From Gammaproteobacteria bacterium (GTDB lineage Bacteria; Pseudomonadota; Gammaproteobacteria; Pseudomonadales; Halieaceae): a stretch of 64,000 bases of DNA. The stretch spans positions 310,001 to 374,000 of the forward strand of contig JAUHXH010000001.1 of assembly GCA_030427085.1 (NCBI GenBank), in the 5' to 3' direction. How positions within the stretch are numbered: the stretch's first letter is position 1; every line of letters starts with the position of its first letter. Shown here piece by piece: positions 8,375-14,946 of the stretch. The translations under genes were made by a program, and so were the position numbers. The notes below the pieces were generated by a model, which was given only the letters and a program-made list of their open reading frames with translations, did no database searches and had not been told where the DNA came from.

Positions 8375-9902
8375 GGCCCAGGACAAGACGCCACCCCTGA
8401 GTCGCCGGAATCTGCTCGCGGCGGCTGCCGGGGCATCCGTGGTGGCGGCCAGCCCATTGGCGGGCGCAACCCTGCCTGCCAGCAGTGTGCGCCGTTGGGA
8501 CAGCAGTACCGATGTGCTCGTGCTGGGCTCCGGCGCCGCGGGCATCTGTGCGGCAATCGAAGCGCGGGATGCCGGGGTGGAGGTAGCTGTGCTGGAAGCA
8601 CTGCCGCAGCCCGGCGGCGCTTCGGCACTGTCGGGCGGGGTTATTTACGCGGGTGGCGGTACCGCCTTGCAGCAGGCACTGGGCATCAACGATTCGGTGG
8701 AAGCCATGTACGACTTCCTGGTGGCGGCCAGCGGGCCACAACTCGACCGTGAAAAAGCACAGCGTTATTGCGAGGACAGCGCCGCTCATTTTGACTGGGT
8801 TCGCGGCCATGGTGTCAGCTACAGCAGCCAGTTCTTCCAGGGCAAGGGCCTGCCGATGGGCGAGGAGTCGCTGTATTTTTCCGGTGGGGAGCTGGCCTGG
8901 CCGGCGCGGGAAATTGCCCGGCCCGCACCGCGCGGTCACGTGCCGGGTGAGCCGGGTATGAACGGCGGCCGCAGTCTCATGCGCACCCTGCTCGAGGTCG
9001 CGCGATCCCGCGCCATCGTGCTGCAAACCCACGCTCGCGCCCGCCATCTTGTTACCGAAAGTGATGGTCGTATCACCGGCGTCGTGGTGGAGGTGGCCGG
9101 TGTACCGCAATACTGGCGCGCCCGCCGGGGGGTGGTGCTGGCCTGCGGTGGCTTCGTCCACAACAAAGCCATGCTGCAGTTGTATGCGCCCCAGCTGGCG
9201 GCGTCGCAGGTGCCGTGGGGAGGCGCGGGAGAGCAGGGCGACGGAATTAATATGGGGATTGCCGCGGGCGCCGCTGCGCCCAACCTGCACCAGGGCTTTG
9301 CCATCTCGCCCATCTATCCGCCGGAACAGGTGATAGCCGGTGTCGTGGTCAATGGGCAGGGGCAACGCTTCCTGGCAGAAGATGCCTATCACGGTGTGAT
9401 TGGTGACCGTATCTGTTACCAGCAGGCCGGTCGTGCTTTCCTGGTGTGTGATGCCGAAAGCGCCTACCCACAGCTTCAGGACAACTTTCCGATTGTAGCC
9501 AGCACGCCGTCACTGGGTGAACTGGCGCGAGCGGCCAATCTGCCATCCGGTGCCTTGCAACACACCGTGGCCTACTACAATCGCCACGCGGAATTGGGCG
9601 CAGACCCACTGTTTAACAAGGACCCACGGTATATCCGCCCCCTGCGAGGCAGGCCCTACACGCTCTACGACCTGTCCCTTGACCGTGCGTTTACCCCGGT
9701 TCATACCCTGGGTGGCTTGCGTACTACGGTTGATGGCGCAGTCCTCAATAGCTGGGGAGAGGCTATTCCGGGCTTGTTTGCAGCGGGCCGCACTACCGCG
9801 GGCCTTCCCGGGGCGCCCTACATTGCCAGCGGCTTGTCACTGGGTGATTGCACTTACTTCGGTCGCCGCGCGGGCCGCTCTGCTGCGAGGGAGCTCGCAT
9901 GA
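8367..9902 (+). CDS. Tat-exported FAD-dependent oxidoreductase (fumarate reductase/KstD-type flavoprotein)
   Basis: This 511-residue protein starts at the ATG overlapping the Nudix stop. The frame opens upstream, but this start gives a clean twin-arginine leader (SRRNLL, then an Ala-rich hydrophobic stretch, LAGA at about residues 12-35). The FAD dinucleotide-binding motif follows (VLGSGAAGICAAIEA ending in an acidic VLE), with a C-terminal FAD region (GLFAAGRTTAGLPGAPY, GLSLGD). The FAD_binding_2 family contains soluble fumarate reductases, urocanate reductases and 3-ketosteroid dehydrogenases. The stop overlaps the next gene, a c-type cytochrome, so electrons probably pass to that haem in the periplasm. 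The exact substrate is unknown; a steroid is an inference from context. Confidence 0.82.
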   Translation: MTKAQDKTPPLSRRNLLAAAAGASVVAASPLAGATLPASSVRRWDSSTDVLVLGSGAAGICAAIEARDAGVEVAVLEALPQPGGASALSGGVIYAGGGTALQQALGINDSVEAMYDFLVAASGPQLDREKAQRYCEDSAAHFDWVRGHGVSYSSQFFQGKGLPMGEESLYFSGGELAWPAREIARPAPRGHVPGEPGMNGGRSLMRTLLEVARSRAIVLQTHARARHLVTESDGRITGVVVEVAGVPQYWRARRGVVLACGGFVHNKAMLQLYAPQLAASQVPWGGAGEQGDGINMGIAAGAAAPNLHQGFAISPIYPPEQVIAGVVVNGQGQRFLAEDAYHGVIGDRICYQQAGRAFLVCDAESAYPQLQDNFPIVASTPSLGELARAANLPSGALQHTVAYYNRHAELGADPLFNKDPRYIRPLRGRPYTLYDLSLDRAFTPVHTLGGLRTTVDGAVLNSWGEAIPGLFAAGRTTAGLPGAPYIASGLSLGDCTYFGRRAGRSAARELA

Positions 9903-10330
9903 AAAAGCTGACATTCCTGTTGTGCCTGATCCCCGGTTTCGCGTTTGCCCAGCAAGCGGAGGAATCGCGACTGTCTACCGAGGCCTCGGCGCCACTGGCT
10001 ACCTATCAGGGTGATGCCGACCGGGGCCGGCTGGTATTCGGCGCCTGTCGCACCTGCCACTATCCGGAGCAAGCCATGGGGCACAACAATGGCCCCAATC
10101 TCAGCGGTATTTTTGGTCGTGTGGTTGGAAAGGCGCCCGGTTTTGATGGTTACAGCCAGGCCTTTCGCGACGCCAGTTTCGTGTGGACGCCCGCCCTGCT
10201 GAATGCCTGGATGGCCAATCCCATGGGCATGTTCCCGGAGACCACCATGATGAGTGTGGGGGTCGATGACCCCCAGTCCCGTGCCGATTTGATTGAGTAT
10301 TTGAAGGAGGCCACCACGCGGGACAACTGA
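9899..10330 (+). CDS. Small exported mono-haem c-type cytochrome
   Basis: This 143-residue protein has a signal peptide (KKLTFLLCLIPGFAFA, about residues 2-19), one haem-binding CRTCH motif (about residue 50) and a likely distal Met ligand in PETTMMSVGV near residue 115. This is the layout of a class I cytochrome c. The ATG lies in an ATGA overlap with the flavoprotein stop, so the two are co-translated. With the Tat-exported flavoprotein it likely forms a periplasmic dehydrogenase plus electron acceptor pair, passing electrons on to the respiratory chain. Confidence 0.88.
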   Translation: MKKLTFLLCLIPGFAFAQQAEESRLSTEASAPLATYQGDADRGRLVFGACRTCHYPEQAMGHNNGPNLSGIFGRVVGKAPGFDGYSQAFRDASFVWTPALLNAWMANPMGMFPETTMMSVGVDDPQSRADLIEYLKEATTRDN

Positions 10331-10390
10331 TCGGGGCTTCACGCGCCCGCGGAATGCAGTTACCCTTAGCCGCGTTTTTCGCTACTCCCT

Positions 10391-10876
10391 ATGTCGCTGA
10401 TGCGCTTCTTCCAGCTTCTCATCGCCAGCCTGCTGCTATCGGCCTGTGCCAGCGCGCCAGTACAAGAGCCGGTGCGCAGCCACTTTTGCGATGCCTATCT
10501 GATCTACACCATGTGTGCCCGTGATCTCGATGGTGACGCCATCACCGACATCATGTACTTCGACGATGACGACATCGTGTTTATGTACCACCCGGGTTCG
10601 GCGTCGGTGATGCAACAGGCGGGCTATCAAACCCACCGTTGCGTGATGCTCATGGATGAGGTGACGCGGGAGATCACCACGGCCATGCTGGCCGAAGATG
10701 AGAACACCACGCTGCTGGAATCCCTCGATCTGAAAAAGCGCCTGCTGTTGCGCTACAACCAGCGCCGTCACGAGATGGACGCTTGCAACGCCCGGTATGA
10801 GCGACCCCAGGACGCCGAACCTTTCGGTCATGACGACTTTGCCGATTTCCCCGACGACGAGTTGGAAAAAGGCTGA
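10391..10876 (+). CDS. Small lipoprotein of unknown function with calcium-loop-like motif
   Basis: This 161-residue protein starts with a lipoprotein signal peptide (LLIASLLLSAC, Cys near residue 19), so it should be a lipid-anchored envelope protein. I do not recognise the family. Mature-region features are a DLDGDAITD segment resembling Asp-rich calcium-binding loops (EF-hand/dockerin/FG-GAP style), a run of four Asp just after it, three further Cys, and an acidic tail (DDFADFPDDELEKG). A second ATG at 10400 is an alternative start. It lies between the cytochrome gene and the acyl-CoA dehydrogenases on the same strand. Confidence 0.7.
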   Translation: MSLMRFFQLLIASLLLSACASAPVQEPVRSHFCDAYLIYTMCARDLDGDAITDIMYFDDDDIVFMYHPGSASVMQQAGYQTHRCVMLMDEVTREITTAMLAEDENTTLLESLDLKKRLLLRYNQRRHEMDACNARYERPQDAEPFGHDDFADFPDDELEKG

Positions 10877-10978
10877 TTTCCCCCGCTGTTGCGGTTGCCA
10901 CCGTCCACTGATTCCTGTCTTCAATGCGCTGATCGCGATGGTCAAGCTCGGCTGACGCCTGCGGTCATTGTCCGCGAG

Positions 10979-10999
10979 GGTCATCGGGTTACGATGACC
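10979..10999. promoter_or_regulatory. Perfect 8-5-8 palindrome upstream of the acyl-CoA dehydrogenase pair
   Basis: GGTCATCG and CGATGACC are perfect inverted arms around GGTTA. The centre is about 40 bases before the start of the first acyl-CoA dehydrogenase gene. There is no following T-run, so a dimeric-regulator operator is likelier than a terminator. The TetR gene at 14074-14727 is one possible binder. Confidence 0.45.
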
Positions 11000-11027
11000 T
11001 CTGTTCGGGCAGAGGCGGGTGCGAAAC

Positions 11028-12215
11028 ATGCAGGTGGAGTTCTCAGCGAAGCAAGTGCGATTGCGAGATGAGCTGCGCGCCTACTTTGCTGCCCTGATGA
11101 CCCCTGAACTACAAGCCGAGTGCCAGCGCGACTTGGGAGAGGGTGGGGGCCCCCTGTGGCGCGCCGCACTGCGCCAGATGGGTGCGGACGGCTGGATCGG
11201 CCTGGGTTGGCCGGAGCACCTGGGTGGCCGGGGCATGGGGCCGGTGGAGCAGTTCATCTTCGTAGAGGAGGTGATGCGCGCCGGCTACCCCTTTCCCTTC
11301 CTGACCACCGAGAGTATCGGCCCGGTGCTCGCCGAATACGGCAATGCCTGGCAGCGTGAGGAACTGGTACCGAGAATCCTGGCGGGCGACCTGCTGATCA
11401 GCATCGGCTACTCCGAACCGGAGGCGGGTACAGACCTGGCCTCGCTGCGCACGCGAGCCGAGCGAGAGAGCGACGGTTGGATAATCAACGGCCAGAAAAT
11501 GTGGACCAGCCTGGCGCACTTCTGCGATTACACCTGGCTGGCCGCGCGCACCGATCCCGCTGCCGAGAAAAAACACCGGGGCATTTCCCTGTTTCTGGTG
11601 CCTCACAGTGATCCCGGCTGGCATTGCACACCGGTGCATACCCTGGGTGACGTGCGGACCAATGCCACGTATTACGACAACGTGCGTGTGTCTGATCAGC
11701 ATCGCGTTGGCGAGATCAACGGCGGCTGGCGCTTGATTACCGGGCAGCTGAACCGCGAGCGTCTGAGCCTGGTGAATGTTGGTCCCACCGCAGTCTTGTT
11801 CGATGCCGTTGCCGACTGGGCCACACACACGCATACCGTCGATGGTCGCCGTGTGATCGACCAGGACTGGGTTCGCGCTAATCTGGCGCGGGTGCGCTGC
11901 GGTATCGAGGCCCTCAAGTTGATGTGCTACCGCCAGGTGTGGGCGATGTCCAAGGGCCAGCTTGGTATGGCGGAAGCCTCCGCCGCCAAGGTTTACGGTT
12001 CGGAGTTCTTCATCGAAGCCTTCCGGGCGTTGGGGGAAATTCTGGGGCAGGGCTCACTGGTGAGGGCGGACTCCTGTCCGCAGGGAGCGCTGACCGGCCG
12101 TGTGGAACGCCTCTATCGCACCGCTTCCATCATCACCTTCGGCGGTGGCACCAATGAAATCCAGCGGGACATTATCGCCGCCGCAGGGTTATTAATGCCC
12201 CGCGCCACGCGTTGA
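11028..12215 (+). CDS. Acyl-CoA dehydrogenase, catalytic subunit of a probable heteromeric pair
   Basis: This 395-residue FAD enzyme should introduce an alpha,beta double bond into an acyl-CoA. The three-domain ACAD fold is visible: N-terminal helices, a middle beta domain with the flavin-contact segment (SIGYSEPEAGTDLASL, about 125-140), and a C-terminal helical domain ending FGGGTNEIQRDII. The MCAD-type catalytic Glu position in that last motif is Gly. Instead Glu244 in LNRERL occupies the isovaleryl-CoA-dehydrogenase/ChsE4-type position. ATG 11028 is chosen; GTG 11019 is possible. The partner gene follows 12 bases later. Confidence 0.9.
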   Translation: MQVEFSAKQVRLRDELRAYFAALMTPELQAECQRDLGEGGGPLWRAALRQMGADGWIGLGWPEHLGGRGMGPVEQFIFVEEVMRAGYPFPFLTTESIGPVLAEYGNAWQREELVPRILAGDLLISIGYSEPEAGTDLASLRTRAERESDGWIINGQKMWTSLAHFCDYTWLAARTDPAAEKKHRGISLFLVPHSDPGWHCTPVHTLGDVRTNATYYDNVRVSDQHRVGEINGGWRLITGQLNRERLSLVNVGPTAVLFDAVADWATHTHTVDGRRVIDQDWVRANLARVRCGIEALKLMCYRQVWAMSKGQLGMAEASAAKVYGSEFFIEAFRALGEILGQGSLVRADSCPQGALTGRVERLYRTASIITFGGGTNEIQRDIIAAAGLLMPRATR

Positions 12216-12227
12216 GCAGGCATCGTT

Positions 12228-13340
12228 GTGAACTTTGCAGAGAGTGAAGTACAAACAGACACCCGCGACCTCGCGCGACGGATTTTCGAGCAGCGCATGG
12301 GGTCGCAGGAGCTGGCCGGTTTCGATGATGCGCCCGAGGGGCGTTTTGATAGCAGCCTGTGGCGCACACTGGCGGAAGCCGGCTTGCTGGGAATCTCCGT
12401 GAGCGATTTGCACGGCGGCATGGGGCTGGAATTTGCGGCACTGGCGCCGTTGCTGGAGGAAGCGGGGCGGGCGCTGGCCCCGGTCCCGATCATTGAGCAC
12501 GTGGTGCTGGCGGTGGCGGCCATAGAGATATATGGTGATCGCCAGCAGTGCGAGCGCTGGTTACCCGCAGCGCTGGCCGGTGATAGCTTGTTTACTGCGG
12601 CGCTACCCCATGCGGCCGAAGTGAATTGCACGCCGGAGGGGGAGGCGCTGCGCCTGAACGGCAGTGTTGCCCTGGTGCCGCTTGCCAATCTGGCGCAGTA
12701 CATCCTGCTGGTCGTGCCAGCCGATCGGGGCCAGAACGTATTGTTAGTGGACCCACGCGCGCCGGGCGTGACCCTGCATCCCCAGCGTTTTACCACCGGG
12801 GAAACCCGTTTCTCACTCTCGCTGGACGATGTGCTCGTGCCGCCAGAGCAGCTCCTCGCCACGGCAGCAGCGGGGCAGGCTGCCGGACAATGGTTGTTGC
12901 AGCGCGCCCTGACCGCCCACTGCCTGCACCAGCTCGGCGTGTGTGAACGGATGCTGGAAATGACCGCGGCCTACACCGGTGAGCGTCAACAGTTCGGCGT
13001 GCCTATTGCCACCTTCCAGGCAGTGGGGCATCGCGCTGCCAACATCTATATCGATCTGGAGTGTCTGCGTCTCACTGCCCGGCAAGCGGCCAGCCGATTG
13101 TCACAAGAGTTGGCGGCAGACACGGAAATAGCGATCGCCAAAGTCTGGGCGGGGGATGTGGGGCATCGCACCAGCTACGCCGCCCAACACCTGCACGGTG
13201 GCACCGGTATTGACCGCGACTACCCCCTGTGGCGCTACTGCCTGTTTGCCCGGGCCAACGAACTGGCCCTGGGTGGCAGTGCCTGCCACCTGTCGACTCT
13301 GGGCGAAATTATCGCCGCTGGCGGCGCCCGCTGTAGTTAG
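12228..13340 (+). CDS. Acyl-CoA dehydrogenase-like, probable non-catalytic partner subunit
   Basis: This 370-residue ACAD-fold protein starts at GTG. It retains the flavin/partner-contact segment (GERQQFGVPIATFQAVGHR, about 248-266) and the C-terminal HLHGGTGIDRDYP motif. It lacks a Glu at both known catalytic-base positions: Gly in the HGGTG motif, and QRALTAHC where a catalytic subunit has RERL. This is the pattern of alpha2beta2 ACADs for steroid side chains (the ChsE4-ChsE5 and ChsE1-ChsE2 type), where only one subunit carries the base. Tandem position after 11028-12215 supports pairing. Substrate is inferred, not shown. Confidence 0.87.
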   Translation: MNFAESEVQTDTRDLARRIFEQRMGSQELAGFDDAPEGRFDSSLWRTLAEAGLLGISVSDLHGGMGLEFAALAPLLEEAGRALAPVPIIEHVVLAVAAIEIYGDRQQCERWLPAALAGDSLFTAALPHAAEVNCTPEGEALRLNGSVALVPLANLAQYILLVVPADRGQNVLLVDPRAPGVTLHPQRFTTGETRFSLSLDDVLVPPEQLLATAAAGQAAGQWLLQRALTAHCLHQLGVCERMLEMTAAYTGERQQFGVPIATFQAVGHRAANIYIDLECLRLTARQAASRLSQELAADTEIAIAKVWAGDVGHRTSYAAQHLHGGTGIDRDYPLWRYCLFARANELALGGSACHLSTLGEIIAAGGARCS

Positions 13341-13382
13341 TCAGCCTTGCCCCGCCTGCCCGAGTCGGGCACAGTGCGGGCC

Positions 13383-14081
13383 ATGTGTGGTCGATTTAAC
13401 GTCATTGATAGTCCCGGGCTGCAGCAGCTGTTGCGGGACCTTGGGGTGGATATCCAGTTGCCGGAGCGCTGCAATATCGCGCCTACTGATGACGTGACCT
13501 TGTTGCGGCAGGAGCCAGATGGTTCGGTTGTTGCACTGACCGCACGCTGGTGGCTCACACCGTCCTGGTCGCGCGGGCCCGACCAGAAATACGCCATGTT
13601 CAATGCCCGCAGCGAGGGCCTCGACACCAGCCGTGCCTACCGCACCCCGTTTCGTCGCCAGCGCGGTATTGTTCCCATGAGCAGTTTTATCGAATGGCGC
13701 AGCGAAAATGGCGCGCGCCAACCCTACCTGATCACCAACACCCGGAACGCGATTGCCGCGGCGGCGCTGTGGGATAGTTGGCGGGATCCGGCCAGCGGGG
13801 AAGAACTGCTATCGTGCTCCTTGGTAACCACGGCCGCTGCGCCCGCGTTCGAACACTGGCACCGCAGAATGCCGGTAATGCTCTGCGGTGTTGACCAGCA
13901 ACGCTGGCTGAACAATGAAACCCAACTGGATACAGACGACGGCGTGTTCCAGGCCCAATTGCGTGAGCCCCTGCAAATTGCGCCCATCGATCCCGCCATC
14001 AATCGTGCGGGCAATAAAGACGCAACGCTCCTGAATGCCACCGGTGATGTGGTTGAGATTGTGGAGAACCAGCATGCCTGA
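13383..14081 (+). CDS. SRAP-domain protein (HMCES/YedK family), abasic-site DNA-protein crosslinker
   Basis: This 232-residue member of the SOS-response-associated peptidase family crosslinks its N-terminal Cys to abasic sites in single-stranded DNA. The start is set by the required Met-Cys2 (MCGRFN); Met is removed so that Cys2 is catalytic. Other signature residues are present: FNARSE (Asn), SFIEW (Glu, usually FYEW) and HRRMPVML (His). Length matches the family (about 220-240). It overlaps the TetR gene start by 8 bases. Its place among catabolic genes seems incidental. Confidence 0.9.
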   Translation: MCGRFNVIDSPGLQQLLRDLGVDIQLPERCNIAPTDDVTLLRQEPDGSVVALTARWWLTPSWSRGPDQKYAMFNARSEGLDTSRAYRTPFRRQRGIVPMSSFIEWRSENGARQPYLITNTRNAIAAAALWDSWRDPASGEELLSCSLVTTAAAPAFEHWHRRMPVMLCGVDQQRWLNNETQLDTDDGVFQAQLREPLQIAPIDPAINRAGNKDATLLNATGDVVEIVENQHA

Positions 14082-14727
14082 ACCCGCACGCGCCGCCCGC
14101 CAGCGCCGTCCGCGCGCCAGCGCTGTAGAGCGTCGGCAGGCGATACTGCAGGCGGTGATCACCATCATCGCGCGCGACGGGATTCGCGCAGTGCGCCACC
14201 GGGCTGTGGCCACCGAGGCGGGCGTACCCCTGTCGGCGACCACCTACTATTTCAACGACATCGGGCAACTGCTGACCGAAGCCTTTGCCCATTTCAATGG
14301 CCAGAAGGACAGCGTTGTTGCCGGTTTCCAGCAGGAGATGGGCGAGCGACTCGCGCAGATGCCGCCACTGGACAGCCTTTCGCCCGTTCAGCGAGATGAC
14401 TTTGCCTCACACCTTGCCGATCGGCTCACCGAATACGTGTGCGAACAGGCTTCAGATCAGGACGGTCGCGTGGTGGAACTGGCTTTCCGGCACGAGGCCC
14501 AGCGCAATCCCGCCATGGCGACACTGGTCAATCGCAAGGAGCAGGAATACCTCACCAGCATCGCTACCAACATGGAGAAACTCGGGGTTGAAGACCCCTT
14601 CAGCGACGCAGAAATAATGCTCGCCCTGATCCTTCGGTTGGAGTCCAATCTCATTTTTGGTCATACCAGCGTAGAGCGGGTACGCAACGTGTTTCGCTGC
14701 CAGTTCCGGCGCATGCTTCAGGGCTGA
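14074..14727 (+). CDS. TetR/AcrR-family transcriptional regulator
   Basis: This 217-residue regulator has a basic N-terminal extension (RQRRPRASAVERRQ) followed by a helix-turn-helix (about residues 20-65: QAVITIIARDG, then VATEAGVPLSATTYYF). The C-terminal ligand/dimer domain is all-helical and shows no recognisable ligand signature. The start lies inside the end of the SRAP gene. It is followed by the TonB receptor gene, and an imperfect dyad in the spacer between them (14792-14815) is a candidate operator. It may control the receptor, the acyl-CoA dehydrogenases or both (inference). Confidence 0.88.
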   Translation: MPEPARAARQRRPRASAVERRQAILQAVITIIARDGIRAVRHRAVATEAGVPLSATTYYFNDIGQLLTEAFAHFNGQKDSVVAGFQQEMGERLAQMPPLDSLSPVQRDDFASHLADRLTEYVCEQASDQDGRVVELAFRHEAQRNPAMATLVNRKEQEYLTSIATNMEKLGVEDPFSDAEIMLALILRLESNLIFGHTSVERVRNVFRCQFRRMLQG

Positions 14728-14791
14728 TCACCAAACGGCACCACCGCCGGATTCGCGGCCGAATCGGCGAAATCTGCTAACTCCCGCATTT

Positions 14792-14815
14792 TAAGTTGTA
14801 CTAGTGTGCAATTTA
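14792..14815. promoter_or_regulatory. Imperfect 24-bp dyad, candidate TetR operator
   Basis: The dyad is centred at 14803.5 and pairs at 8 of 12 positions. The core arms are TTGTAC and GTGCAA around TAGT, flanked by TAA and TTA. It lies 65 bases after the TetR gene and about 130 bases before the TonB receptor start, a normal place for a local repressor site. The rest of the 219-bp spacer shows no convincing promoter by eye. Confidence 0.4.
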
Positions 14816-14946
14816 CCGTAGTTTTGTGGAGCGGCGCTGTGGGACCGCTTTGGCCCCGGCGCAGATAACGACAAACCAAAAAAAGCCGCAGCACCGGCCT
14901 GAACTCGCTCGTCTATATTCAGTCGGTGTACGCAGGGAGAACCAAG

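Noticed and set aside
8184-9392. 402-codon open frame antisense to the flavoprotein
   Set aside because: The sense strand has a complete FAD enzyme with motifs; the antisense reading has none.
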